Positions 41,713 to 50,387 of a stretch of 64,000 bases of DNA are shown here, in pieces. Each line of letters starts with the position of its first letter. The first letter of the stretch is position 1. The DNA is from Sphingobacteriia bacterium (lineage in GTDB: Bacteria; Bacteroidota; Bacteroidia; NS11-12g; UBA955). The notes beneath the pieces are model-generated. The model was given only the letters and a program-made list of their open reading frames with translations, was not told the origin of the DNA and did not search any database. Location: NCBI GenBank assembly GCA_021151535.1, contig JAGKXC010000002.1:16217-80216 (forward strand). Direction: 5' to 3'. The position numbers and the translations under genes are program-made.

Positions 41713-44604
41713 TTAGGGCAAAATGGTTATGATGTTTTTTTTGTGATAATTTCTGAATTGTGAATCTGAAGCTTGGGCATAAAGGATGTAATTTCCGGGT
41801 GGTAGGTTCAACTTTGCGATATTTTGTAAGGGCAGAGGATTGAAGGGGTCTACCCATTGTAATGGAACGATATAACTGATGAATTTGCCTGTTAAGGTGT
41901 AAATTAATGCCTGAAATTGGGTGATTTGGAAATTTTTATTAAAAGAAATGATAGGGAATTCTAGGCTATTGCTATATGAGAAAATGGGTTTATTGACATG
42001 AATCCATTGCTGATTGTTGGGTGGAGAAATGCTGGGTGATTCTGCTAAATTTCCTGGAGATCCATAATTATTTACAGTGATGTTAGAACATTGTTTATTG
42101 TTCACCGGTTCAGGAAGAGGGAGGTAACAACTACTTATCCAAGAACTTGGTAAAAGTCCATTGTTGTTGATATTTAAGCGCGTTAGAGAAATTCCTTTTG
42201 TTTCACTCAACATGGGATGGTGCCAATTTTGATGATAGGCAATTCGATCAATAATTTGTTGAGATTTTCGATCAATTAGTTGTAGAATTCCTTTTTCTGC
42301 CAGCAGATTTTCCATACTGTAAGAGAATTTGAAATTTTCAAATGGGGCAGATTGAAATTGGCGATATAATTTTTGGCTATTTTCTGAGATAAGCCATGTT
42401 TGGTTGCCGCCCATGTGGGATTGGATTTCGCTTAAAGGAATTACAAACTGAAGTAAACTGTCTTCACCATTAAAGTATTGAATTTCAATATCATCTGTTT
42501 TGAAACTCTTTTTGGAAGTATTGGTAATTTCAATGAAATCCGGAAAACCCTCTTGGTTGTTAAACATTATTTCACTGAATTTGATGTTTTTGGTTTCACT
42601 GGGTTGAATAAATTGAGCCGATACCCAGTAGATTGTTTGCGGACTTGCGATATTGTTACTGCAATCTTGGAGGTTAGAAATTTGTAGAATTATATTAGAT
42701 GGACAATTATTAAGTAAATCTTCTAATGATTGGTACTGGTTTTCTTGAAAATTAAATGGATTTGTGATTTGATTATTATATAAGATATCGATTTTGGCAG
42801 TTGTGGAGGATTGTTGGGATATTTGAATATTTGTTTCAGGAATTTCGCAAATTTGGGAGGAATCATGGGTGTTTTTTAGTTGAAGTTTGATGCTTTGCCA
42901 TTGAGTTGAATCCATAGGGAATAACAGCGTGATTTGTAGGGAGTTTCTATTTAATATTGATGACATGATGCGGTTTTCAGGTGGACAAATTTTTTGTTTT
43001 TCAGATGATTCAGCTAATGGTGATCCGCCTGTATTTTGGTTGTTCTGCCAATTTAGGATGTTGATACAGAAGAGTTTCTGGTTGGTTTTTTCAATGCTGT
43101 ATCCGCCGTTATTATATGGCGACGTAAAATCGGAATTTACATAGGGAATTTGCACCAATATTTCTTTTTTGTTATTTGAAATGGTGAGTGAATCGCTTGT
43201 GGTGTTAAAAGTTGGCCAAGGGGAGACGGGCAGTAGCTGTTCTTTTGGGAATGTTTGCCAAAGTGCTGAGTCTTTGGCGGGAATTAGCAGAACAAAACCT
43301 AAAGGATTCAACCATTGGTTTTTGGTAGGGAATCCTGTTGTGTATCGGTCGCTAATGCGCAACGAGTCAAGCCAATAACCTTTGTTTGTTAGGTTTTTTA
43401 GTTCTACGAATTGGGAGTTTGGCAGGTTGCCTTTAGGGGGGGAGGGTTTGTACATGATTTCAGTAACAGCGAGCATGTTGGGTGATAAGTTGTTGCTGCA
43501 TCGATGATGGAATATTGTTGTTTGTTCAGAGTCTATAGAATTGCCGGCCGTATCCTGAATGCCGAAAAATTGAATTTGGAGGGATTGGTTGCAGAATGTG
43601 GCGCATGAATCCAATAATAGGCTATTGGGGGCTATTTGGTTGGTTTTGGAAATGTGGCGGAAGGTATTTCCATTGATCCGTAAGCTACAGATTTTGTTTT
43701 GTGGGAGTTGAACGGTTTCTGTAAATTCAATTTTTAGGCTATTGTTATTGTAAGAGCGTATTTTGGATACGGCCGGCGGGAGTGTGTCTTTCCAATAATT
43801 TCCAACATAAATATTGGATATTTTGGTTTTACCTGCGGCGGTTGTTCCAGACTGCAACAGTTCTAATCCCCAATGGGTGAACTGGGAAATTTGCTTTAAT
43901 TGGTTCGAAAATTTGATGTTGATTTGGTTGACTGAGCTATCGGGTAATCGCCAGAAAACTTGGAGTTGAGAATCTAAATTCAAGCATTTATAGATTAGGG
44001 AGTTACTGCTTTTGTTGAATAGGGATTTTGATTGAAACAGGATACTATCTATTTGATTTTTTCTCTGGATGATCTTTACATTATCTTCTTTTCCACCCAT
44101 TTCCAAAAGGTAGCCGTTGTGCAACAACGAATCTGTTAAAAGTGCAATTCGCAATAGATTCACACTGGATGGGTTAAAGCCTTGATATAGAAAAGCGTCT
44201 GATTCGAACTTGTAGGTATGTAATTGGAATGTGAATTTGGAAATTTGAAGTTGACTAGATGCGGGTAAACAGCCTGAAATTTCGAAATATTTGTTGTTTT
44301 GTTGCGAGCAAAAGCTGCTGGCTGGGATCGCTTTTATGAGCTTAAAATGCAGAGAATCCCAATTGGGGATTTGTGCAAATGTGAAATTATGATAAAGGCA
44401 AAATATGCCAAAAAATAGAAAAAATAATAGATTGGAGGGGTTAAAACGATGGAAGAATTTGTATGGGAAAGTTTTGGGCGATAAATTTCTGCAGCTTTTA
44501 TGTGGGTTTATCTCGCTTCTTATGTCAACTGTATATTTGTTATTAAGCGAATTATGCGTTGTACTTTCTTTTTTTCCAACTGAATTGTAGGAACGGCGAA
44601 ACAA
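41713..44604 (-). CDS. Large exported lamin-tail-domain surface protein; start codon uncertain
   Basis: The mature part follows a clear signal peptide (hydrophobic NLLFFLFFGIFCLYHNFTFA then QIPNWDS). Two lamin tail domains are visible: one starting AVTEIMYKPSPPKGNLP with FVELKNLTNKGYWLDSLRI, and one starting KFSEIMFNNQEGFPDFIEI. Ig-like repeats (PPAVSKIRSYNNNSLKIEF) lie between, and the C-terminal end (ALIYTLTGKFISYIVP to LPPGNYILYAQASDS) resembles a T9SS sorting or gliding-associated domain. Between the preceding glycosyltransferase stop and the signal peptide there is no in-frame ATG, GTG or TTG. The nearest is a TTG at 44604, which overlaps the glycosyltransferase gene by 53 bp and gives a long n-region; an ATA or ATT start, or an error, is possible. 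Confidence 0.6.
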   Translation of the reverse strand: MFRRSYNSVGKKESTTHNSLNNKYTVDIRSEINPHKSCRNLSPKTFPYKFFHRFNPSNLLFFLFFGIFCLYHNFTFAQIPNWDSLHFKLIKAIPASSFCSQQNNKYFEISGCLPASSQLQISKFTFQLHTYKFESDAFLYQGFNPSSVNLLRIALLTDSLLHNGYLLEMGGKEDNVKIIQRKNQIDSILFQSKSLFNKSSNSLIYKCLNLDSQLQVFWRLPDSSVNQINIKFSNQLKQISQFTHWGLELLQSGTTAAGKTKISNIYVGNYWKDTLPPAVSKIRSYNNNSLKIEFTETVQLPQNKICSLRINGNTFRHISKTNQIAPNSLLLDSCATFCNQSLQIQFFGIQDTAGNSIDSEQTTIFHHRCSNNLSPNMLAVTEIMYKPSPPKGNLPNSQFVELKNLTNKGYWLDSLRISDRYTTGFPTKNQWLNPLGFVLLIPAKDSALWQTFPKEQLLPVSPWPTFNTTSDSLTISNNKKEILVQIPYVNSDFTSPYNNGGYSIEKTNQKLFCINILNWQNNQNTGGSPLAESSEKQKICPPENRIMSSILNRNSLQITLLFPMDSTQWQSIKLQLKNTHDSSQICEIPETNIQISQQSSTTAKIDILYNNQITNPFNFQENQYQSLEDLLNNCPSNIILQISNLQDCSNNIASPQTIYWVSAQFIQPSETKNIKFSEIMFNNQEGFPDFIEITNTSKKSFKTDDIEIQYFNGEDSLLQFVIPLSEIQSHMGGNQTWLISENSQKLYRQFQSAPFENFKFSYSMENLLAEKGILQLIDRKSQQIIDRIAYHQNWHHPMLSETKGISLTRLNINNNGLLPSSWISSCYLPLPEPVNNKQCSNITVNNYGSPGNLAESPSISPPNNQQWIHVNKPIFSYSNSLEFPIISFNKNFQITQFQALIYTLTGKFISYIVPLQWVDPFNPLPLQNIAKLNLPPGNYILYAQASDSQFRNYHKKNIITILP

Positions 44605-45748
44605 GTCCCAATATGGGTAAGAATATGGTTTGAAAAGAAGATGCGATTGGAATTCTGAGATATTGGATTGTAAACCAATATCTGATTGCGAAGAAAGTTT
44701 TGTATGGGTGTTTTGTGGGGTATTGATTCCACAGGAGTAAAGTAGTTCCGAAGAGCCAATCTGTAAAGGCTTTGAAGGCCAAAGGTAATAACGCGTAAAT
44801 GCCATAACCGGCATACACGGCATAAATGGTTAATCCCCAGATGGTTAGTAGTATGCCGGCCAAAAATGCCTGTTCTACAGCCGATTTTTGCGATTTTTGC
44901 AAAAAAGTTTTCTTGAACCAACGTAATCTTTGGTTCAAGAAATCGGAAATATGGGATTGAGTTATGGTAGTAACAATTGCTTTAGGGTCGGCGTTAAATG
45001 AAATGCAATTGGGATAATGCATATGGAATTTTTCGGCGGTGAATGTGTCATCGCCACTGGCGATTTTTAAGTGATTCTGCATTCCCCCCAATTCAAGGAA
45101 TGTTGCTTTGGAATAGCAAAGATTGGCAGCGTTGGCAAATCCCAAATGCTTCTTGGTTGTTTTCTCCCAATTAAGTGCAATTAAAAATTGATTTTCTAGA
45201 AGTTCATAAGTAGAAAGTAGGTGTTTTGAAGGGGCAAATTCATATCTCACACGTCCGATTATCATCTTGATATTTGGTTGATTCAGAATGATACTTGCAA
45301 AACTTTTAATCCAATTTTCTGGCAGCCTACAATCTGCATCCGTTGTTAGAATCCAATCATAAATTGCGCTTTGAATTCCCAATTGTATTGCAGATTTTTT
45401 GCCGATTTGGATATTGGATAAGTGTTTTACCTGAGATAGGGAATGGGTTTTAATCCACTGATCGATAATTTTTGGACCATAATCGGAGCTATGGTCGTTC
45501 ACAAATATCAATTCCCAATCGCCCTGAAATTGAAGCGCTAATAATGAATTTAATAAAGGTTGTAAACGATTTTGCTCATCACGATAGGCGATGATGATGG
45601 AAAAGCTGGGTTTGACGGATGAAGGATGCGTGTTGTAAATCTGTTTGTTTACTGGAGTTCTATAATATCGAAATTCGGATACGATAACGCGAATCCACCA
45701 AGCCTGATACAGGATTAAAATTGCAATATTAATGGCGATCCAAGCCAT
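44552..45748 (-). CDS. Membrane-bound family 2 glycosyltransferase
   Basis: 398 residues: one N-terminal membrane segment (WIAINIAILILYQAWWIRV), a GT-A catalytic domain with PSFSIIIAYRDEQNR, ELIFVNDHSSD, the TTDADCRLPENW metal-binding DAD, GDDTFTAEKF and a QRLRW (Q/RxxRW) acceptor motif, then three or four C-terminal membrane helices. This layout belongs to processive or lipid-linked GT2 enzymes that add sugars from nucleotide donors at the cytoplasmic face. The acceptor is unknown. Its start overlaps the 3' end of the heptose adenylyltransferase gene by 20 bp, suggesting translational coupling and a role in cell-envelope polysaccharide synthesis. Confidence 0.88.
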   Translation of the reverse strand: MAWIAINIAILILYQAWWIRVIVSEFRYYRTPVNKQIYNTHPSSVKPSFSIIIAYRDEQNRLQPLLNSLLALQFQGDWELIFVNDHSSDYGPKIIDQWIKTHSLSQVKHLSNIQIGKKSAIQLGIQSAIYDWILTTDADCRLPENWIKSFASIILNQPNIKMIIGRVRYEFAPSKHLLSTYELLENQFLIALNWEKTTKKHLGFANAANLCYSKATFLELGGMQNHLKIASGDDTFTAEKFHMHYPNCISFNADPKAIVTTITQSHISDFLNQRLRWFKKTFLQKSQKSAVEQAFLAGILLTIWGLTIYAVYAGYGIYALLPLAFKAFTDWLFGTTLLLWNQYPTKHPYKTFFAIRYWFTIQYLRIPIASSFQTIFLPILGLVSPFLQFSWKKRKYNA

Positions 45749-46229
45749 GTTCCGCTAGGATTTTCTTTTCAATGGAAGAAGTAGAAAAGCCGGGAAGAAA
45801 TTCGATTGTTTTTACTTTGCCACCATGCGATAGTACCCAATCTGCACCTACAATGTTCTCGATAGAATAATCAGCGCCTTTAACCAAAACATCAGGGGTT
45901 AGATATTCGATGATTTCTTTAGGGGTGGGTTCTGAGAAAATAATCACCGCGGAAACAAAACCAAGGGCAGCCATTACCCTGGATCTACCGTATTCAGATT
46001 GTAAAGGTCGAGCAGGCGATTTTTCAAGGGCCCGAACACTTTCGTCGGAATTGAGGGCTACGATTAAAGCATCGCCTAGCTTTGAAGCTTCTTCTAAATA
46101 TGCAACATGACCTGCGTGAAGGATATCGAAGCAACCATTGGTAAAAACAACTTTTTTATTGGCTGTTTTCAAGGAATTTCGCCATTCTAAGGCTTGTTCC
46201 CAGGTGTATATTTTTTCTTGACTGATCAT
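45729..46229 (-). CDS. rfaE2: D-glycero-beta-D-manno-heptose 1-phosphate adenylyltransferase (RfaE domain 2 type)
   Basis: The 166-residue nucleotidyltransferase has VFTNGCFDILHAGHVAYLEE (HxGH nucleotide-binding motif), ALIVALNSDESVRAL and a VLVKGADYSIENIVGAD stretch, matching the C-terminal domain of E. coli HldE and free-standing RfaE2. It activates heptose-1-phosphate with ATP for lipopolysaccharide core synthesis. The kinase half is not adjacent. It overlaps the downstream glycosyltransferase gene and follows the flippase-like gene by 23 bp on the same strand. Confidence 0.93.
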   Translation of the reverse strand: MISQEKIYTWEQALEWRNSLKTANKKVVFTNGCFDILHAGHVAYLEEASKLGDALIVALNSDESVRALEKSPARPLQSEYGRSRVMAALGFVSAVIIFSEPTPKEIIEYLTPDVLVKGADYSIENIVGADWVLSHGGKVKTIEFLPGFSTSSIEKKILAEHGLDRH

Positions 46230-46252
46230 GGGGATGGATGTGTAAAGGTAAT

Positions 46253-47302
46253 TTACTGCTTACTTAAATCGTGATTGGCTGTGGATTTTTCAATTTTCTG
46301 AATTTCAACCATATAAAGTATGTAGGCAATTCCCCCAAAAATAATCATTAAGAGGTTATTGTAAGCTGCTGAAAACATGCCAAAAGTTTGGCTGTTGGCA
46401 CCTGAGAATCCGTATACATACTCCAATCCAAAAGCGATAGCCGCCCAAACTCCAGCGCCTGCTGGTAAAGGAATGATGATGCCAAATGCTGAGAACATCA
46501 TGAATGCCAAAGCCATGGGGATAGTACTCATTTGGGTTGCAGGAATTGCTTGCGTTTGGCAGTACATACCCAACCAATAACCAATCCAGATGCCGATACT
46601 CATTAACCAAAAGGTTACTGGTTTCTCCAAGATGAAAAGGGTTTTAAAACTTTGGGTGAATTTTTTGATGGTGCCAAGAATTCCTGTAGCTGTTTCTGTT
46701 TCTTTGTTATTCTTTGGTTGCAATAAGGGCAATATCCATTTTTTTCTAGCCCAAACGAAGATTAAAATCACTACAGTAATAAGGGCGATGGTGCCTAATA
46801 GTAAGACCCAAAACGGAAATGTATATAATTTTTCAATCAAGGGTTTAAATGGCTTAAGTAGAAAGCTACTCATTTGAGAATATTGTAGAATTAAACTCAA
46901 TAATGCCATTAAAGACAACATAATTAAATCAACAAGGCGTTCCACAACAACAGTTCCGATGAGGGTTTCAACCGGTGCTTTCTCACTTTTTGCTGCCATT
47001 GCACTTCTGGCAACTTCCCCGCCTCGTGAAGTGGCAACATTTACCAAATATCCGCTTAATACGGCATAAAAAGATCTTCTTTTATTGAGTGGAAAGCCCA
47101 GTGGTTGTGTAAGTTGATTCCATCTGGCTGCTCGCAAATAATGCGCAATTAACATGGGGAAAATGCCAATGATAATCCAAAGTATGGAAGCATTTGTTAA
47201 TGTTTCTGCTGTAGATTTCCAATCGGTTTTTTGCCAAATCCAATAAAACATGGCTACACTGAGCAACAATATCAATGCTTTAATAGCATATTTTTTTATC
47301 AT
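46253..47302 (-). CDS. Lysylphosphatidylglycerol synthase-like (YbhN/UPF0104) integral membrane protein
   Basis: A 349-residue polytopic membrane protein with about eight hydrophobic segments, including IIGIFPMLIAHYLRAARWNQ, the conserved LSGYLVNVATSRGGEVARSA loop and GIIIPLPAGAGVWAAIAFGL. These are features of the flippase-like LPG_synthase_TM/UPF0104 family, several members of which move or transfer lipid-linked groups. The substrate is unknown. It heads a minus-strand set with the heptose adenylyltransferase and a glycosyltransferase, consistent with envelope synthesis. Confidence 0.83.
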   Translation of the reverse strand: MIKKYAIKALILLLSVAMFYWIWQKTDWKSTAETLTNASILWIIIGIFPMLIAHYLRAARWNQLTQPLGFPLNKRRSFYAVLSGYLVNVATSRGGEVARSAMAAKSEKAPVETLIGTVVVERLVDLIMLSLMALLSLILQYSQMSSFLLKPFKPLIEKLYTFPFWVLLLGTIALITVVILIFVWARKKWILPLLQPKNNKETETATGILGTIKKFTQSFKTLFILEKPVTFWLMSIGIWIGYWLGMYCQTQAIPATQMSTIPMALAFMMFSAFGIIIPLPAGAGVWAAIAFGLEYVYGFSGANSQTFGMFSAAYNNLLMIIFGGIAYILYMVEIQKIEKSTANHDLSKQ

Positions 47303-47385
47303 ATAGACAAAAGGTTGAAAGGGTTGGATGCGAATCTAATCACAATTTTAAGGATAGGCAAGGATGCCTCCCCGTTTCATTGTTG

Positions 47386-47736
47386 TTAAAGAATCACCTT
47401 GTTATTTCGGTCTGGGAAAATATTTCTTGGTTGATGAACAGATAATTCATCTTTATTTAACCAAGTGAAGGTCATGATAATTAATTCGTCGCCAACCTGA
47501 CCTTTTCTTGCGGCAGCACCATTTAATCCAATTATTCCTGTTCCTCTTTCGCCTGCAATGATGTAAGTTTCGAATCTTTCGCCGTTGTTGTTGTTGACAA
47601 TCAACACTTTCTGATTCGGAACCATACCCGCTGCATCTACCAAATCCATATCAATGGTAATGCTACCAGTGTAGTTAAGTTCGGTTTGCGTTAAACGAAC
47701 GTTGTGAATTTTGGCTTGTAAAACCTCGATAAACAT
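47386..47736 (-). CDS. panD: Aspartate 1-decarboxylase
   Basis: From the ATG at 47736 the protein is 116 residues and starts MFIEVLQAKIHNVRLTQTEL. It contains the self-cleavage site Gly24-Ser25 in YTGSITIDMD, which generates the pyruvoyl group, and GERGTGIIGLNGAAARKGQ. It makes beta-alanine from aspartate for pantothenate and CoA. The in-frame TTG three codons upstream overlaps the promoter and is rejected. A TAACTTTG at 47743-47750 (minus) ends exactly 6 nt before the ATG, implying a leaderless transcript. panB and panC are not in the window. Confidence 0.95.
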   Translation of the reverse strand: MFIEVLQAKIHNVRLTQTELNYTGSITIDMDLVDAAGMVPNQKVLIVNNNNGERFETYIIAGERGTGIIGLNGAAARKGQVGDELIIMTFTWLNKDELSVHQPRNIFPDRNNKVIL

Positions 47737-47742
47737 GTGGTG

Positions 47743-47750
47743 CAAAGTTA
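47743..47750 (-). promoter_or_regulatory. panD -7 element, 6 nt before the start codon
   Basis: Minus TAACTTTG, then CACCAC, then ATG at 47736. Confidence 0.45.
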
Positions 47751-47802
47751 ATGACCTTTTTATGATCTAACACAATTTCCTCATTTACAGCCGCGAAAGT
47801 GC

Positions 47803-47810
47803 TATTTTTG
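47803..47810 (+). promoter_or_regulatory. recR -7 element, 5 nt before the start codon
   Basis: TATTTTTG at 47803-47810, then AAGCA and the recR ATG at 47816. The region between panD and recR (79 bp) thus holds two divergent -7 elements. Confidence 0.45.
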
Positions 47811-47815
47811 AAGCA

Positions 47816-48421
47816 ATGCAAATATCCTCACAGATAGTTTCAGATGCGGTAGAGGCTTTGTCGGGCTTTCCTGGAATAGGAAAAAGAACGGCTTTGCGAT
47901 TGGTTATGTATTTGTTAAAGCGCCCAGAAATGGAGGTTGTTCGCTTAGCAGAATCATTAATAAAATTAAAAACCGATTTGTTTTTATGCAAATCCTGCGG
48001 CAATGTGAGTGATGAAGAGATATGCAGTATTTGTTCTAATCATGCCAGAAATAATGGTGTTGTTTGCGTAGTTGAAGATTTTAGTGATTTGATGGCAATA
48101 GAATCTACCAATCAATTTGGAGGTAGATATCATGTTTTGGGTGGGTTAATTTCGCCGATGGAAGGGATAGGGCCTGATGATTTGAATATTATGTCGCTTG
48201 TAAATCGAATTGAGCAGGATAATATTCAAGAGATTTTATTAGCGTTATCAGCTACGGTAGAGGGTGATACAACGATGTTTTATATCGCCAAGAAAATAAA
48301 AGACACTGGTGTGAAAATAACTTGTATTGCTCGTGGAATATCTGTGGGCGGAGAAATTGAATATGCAGATGAAATTACTTTGGGACGTAGTATCTTGCAA
48401 CGCACTGAGTATCAAGTTTAA
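47816..48421 (+). CDS. recR: Recombination mediator protein RecR
   Basis: 201 residues with the helix-hairpin-helix LSGFPGIGKRTALRLVMYLL, a four-cysteine zinc finger (CKSCGNVSDEEICSIC), the Toprim start VVCVVEDFSDLMAIE and a YHVLGGLISPMEGIGPDDLN block. RecR acts with RecF/RecO to load RecA on single-strand gaps. Length is normal. It is followed 12 bp later by a glycosyltransferase fusion gene that may be co-transcribed. Confidence 0.97.
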   Translation: MQISSQIVSDAVEALSGFPGIGKRTALRLVMYLLKRPEMEVVRLAESLIKLKTDLFLCKSCGNVSDEEICSICSNHARNNGVVCVVEDFSDLMAIESTNQFGGRYHVLGGLISPMEGIGPDDLNIMSLVNRIEQDNIQEILLALSATVEGDTTMFYIAKKIKDTGVKITCIARGISVGGEIEYADEITLGRSILQRTEYQV

Positions 48422-48433
48422 TAAGGGTTGAAA

Positions 48434-50371
48434 ATGCATAAATTATCCGTAATTATAGTAAACTACAACGTAAAGCATTTTTTGGAGCAGGCATTGTTGT
48501 CTGTTGAAAAGGCGATTACGCATGTAGATACTGAAGTTTGGGTAGTTGATAATTGTAGCGTTGATGGCAGTGTGGAGATGGTAGCGGATAAATTTCCTTG
48601 GGTAAAAATCATGGCCAACAAGGAAAATGTTGGGTTCTCTAAAGCCAATAACCAAGCGATAAGAGCGAGCGAATGTGAATATGTATTGTTGTTAAATCCA
48701 GACACAGTGGTATCTGAAGATACCTTTAAAAAGTGTGTAGATTATATGGATGTACACGGTGATGTGGGTGGTTTGGGAGTGAGAATGATTGACGGGAAGG
48801 GTAAGTTTTTGCCTGAAAGTAAAAGGGGGTTGCCTACACCTTCGGTTGCATTTTATAAAATGACGGGATTGGCTACCATCTTCAGCAAATCGCGGAAGTT
48901 TGGTCGTTATCATTTGAAATATTTATCGGAACATGAAACCCATGAAGTGGAAGTGTTAAGTGGCGCCTACATGCTAATGCGTAGTAGTTGTTTGGATGAA
49001 GTGGGTTTGTTAGATGAGGATTTCTTCATGTATGGTGAGGATATTGATTTGAGTTATCGGATCTTGAAAGGTGGGTATAAAAACGTATATTTTGCTGATA
49101 CTACCATCATTCATTATAAGGGCGAAAGTACCAAGAAGCGGAGTGCGAATTATGTGAAGGTGTTTTACAATGCGATGGTTTTGTTTGCCGAAAAACATTA
49201 TTCATCACGCATGGCGGGTTGGTTTTCGGTATTGATTAACATTGCCATTTACCTTCGAGCTGGATTGGCATTTGGGGTAAGGCTTGCGCAAAAACTTTGG
49301 CTGCCACTATTAGACTTGTTGCTCATTGTAGCGGGATTTGCTTCCATTGCTTGGTATTGGGAGATGTACAACAAATATGTGCATGGTTTTTATCCAACAG
49401 ATTATTACCAAGTACACATGCCCATTTATGCGTTATTTATGATGGCGTTTGTTTATGTTAGTGGCGGGTACGATGAGCCCGTTTCTGCAAGAAGGTTGTT
49501 AAGGGGTAGTGTAGTTGGAGCAGTTGGATTGTATGCCGTTTATGCCTTTTTGCCAAAGGATTATCAGTTCTCGCGCGCCATTTTGGCTTTGGGTAGTTTC
49601 TGGGCGATAGCCGCTTTCTTCATTTTGCGTTTTTTAGCTAAATTCTTCGGTCTTTCCCAATTTCTACTGGATGAAGACAATAAGCGAAGGGTTATTTTGG
49701 TTGGCGATGAAGATGAATGTAATCGGATAGCTGGTTTGCTCCAAAAAACTAGGGTTTATACAGAAATTGTAGGCAGGGTATCTTCTGGTAAAGAACTGCA
49801 TCAACATGGATTTGTAGGTAGTATTGAGCAGTTGGCAGAGGTAGTTGCGGTTTATAGGGCAAATTTGATAATTTTTAGCGGCAAAGATATTTCCTCATCT
49901 GAGATTATTCAGCAAATGGGACAATTTCAAGACTGGGAAGTACAAGTGAAAATCGCCCCGGAAAAAAGTGAGAGTATTATTGGTTCGGATAGCAAAAACG
50001 AACCGGGAGAGTTATTTACAGTGGAAGTGAAATACCATTTATCTCAACCGCATACCATGCGTAAAAAGCGAATCATGGATTTATTGATTGCTTTGTTGTG
50101 TTTGGTAATATCACCGGTTTTGATTTTGAAAAAAACTGGAAGATTGTATTTGGCGAACTGGTTGTTGGTAGTTTTTGGTATGAAAACATGGGTAGGTTAT
50201 TCCTTGCCAGAATCTGGAAAATCGGCCTTGCCGAGATTGAAGAAATATGTTTTAGAAGCATCAGGTAGGTTCTACAAAACCAATTTCGAGTGGGATGCTT
50301 GTTTGAATTATGCCAAGGATTATGAGCCTTTGATGGATTTGGAATTGGTGTGGAATAGGATTTGGCAATAG
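48434..50371 (+). CDS. Family 2 glycosyltransferase fused to membrane and Rossmann/sugar-transferase-like regions
   Basis: 645 residues from the ATG at 48434 (a TTG two codons upstream is ignored). Residues 1-265 are a WbbL-like GT2 domain: HKLSVIIVNYNVKHFLEQAL, EVWVVDNCSVDGS, YVLLLNPDTVVSE, and DEDFFMYGEDIDLSYRILKG. Then come about five hydrophobic helices (265-410), a Rossmann-like segment starting RRVILVGDEDECNRIAGLLQ with ANLIIFSGKDISSSE, as in the CoA-binding-3 domain of polyprenyl phosphotransferases, and a final hydrophobic region near LLIALLCLVISPVLILKK reminiscent of a bacterial sugar transferase hairpin without its usual catalytic motifs. A rhamnosyl- or related transferase acting on a lipid-linked glycan is likely. 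It follows recR and precedes a histidine kinase by 16 bp. Confidence 0.8.
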   Translation: MHKLSVIIVNYNVKHFLEQALLSVEKAITHVDTEVWVVDNCSVDGSVEMVADKFPWVKIMANKENVGFSKANNQAIRASECEYVLLLNPDTVVSEDTFKKCVDYMDVHGDVGGLGVRMIDGKGKFLPESKRGLPTPSVAFYKMTGLATIFSKSRKFGRYHLKYLSEHETHEVEVLSGAYMLMRSSCLDEVGLLDEDFFMYGEDIDLSYRILKGGYKNVYFADTTIIHYKGESTKKRSANYVKVFYNAMVLFAEKHYSSRMAGWFSVLINIAIYLRAGLAFGVRLAQKLWLPLLDLLLIVAGFASIAWYWEMYNKYVHGFYPTDYYQVHMPIYALFMMAFVYVSGGYDEPVSARRLLRGSVVGAVGLYAVYAFLPKDYQFSRAILALGSFWAIAAFFILRFLAKFFGLSQFLLDEDNKRRVILVGDEDECNRIAGLLQKTRVYTEIVGRVSSGKELHQHGFVGSIEQLAEVVAVYRANLIIFSGKDISSSEIIQQMGQFQDWEVQVKIAPEKSESIIGSDSKNEPGELFTVEVKYHLSQPHTMRKKRIMDLLIALLCLVISPVLILKKTGRLYLANWLLVVFGMKTWVGYSLPESGKSALPRLKKYVLEASGRFYKTNFEWDACLNYAKDYEPLMDLELVWNRIWQ

Positions 50372-50387
50372 TTGATATTGAAGGAAA

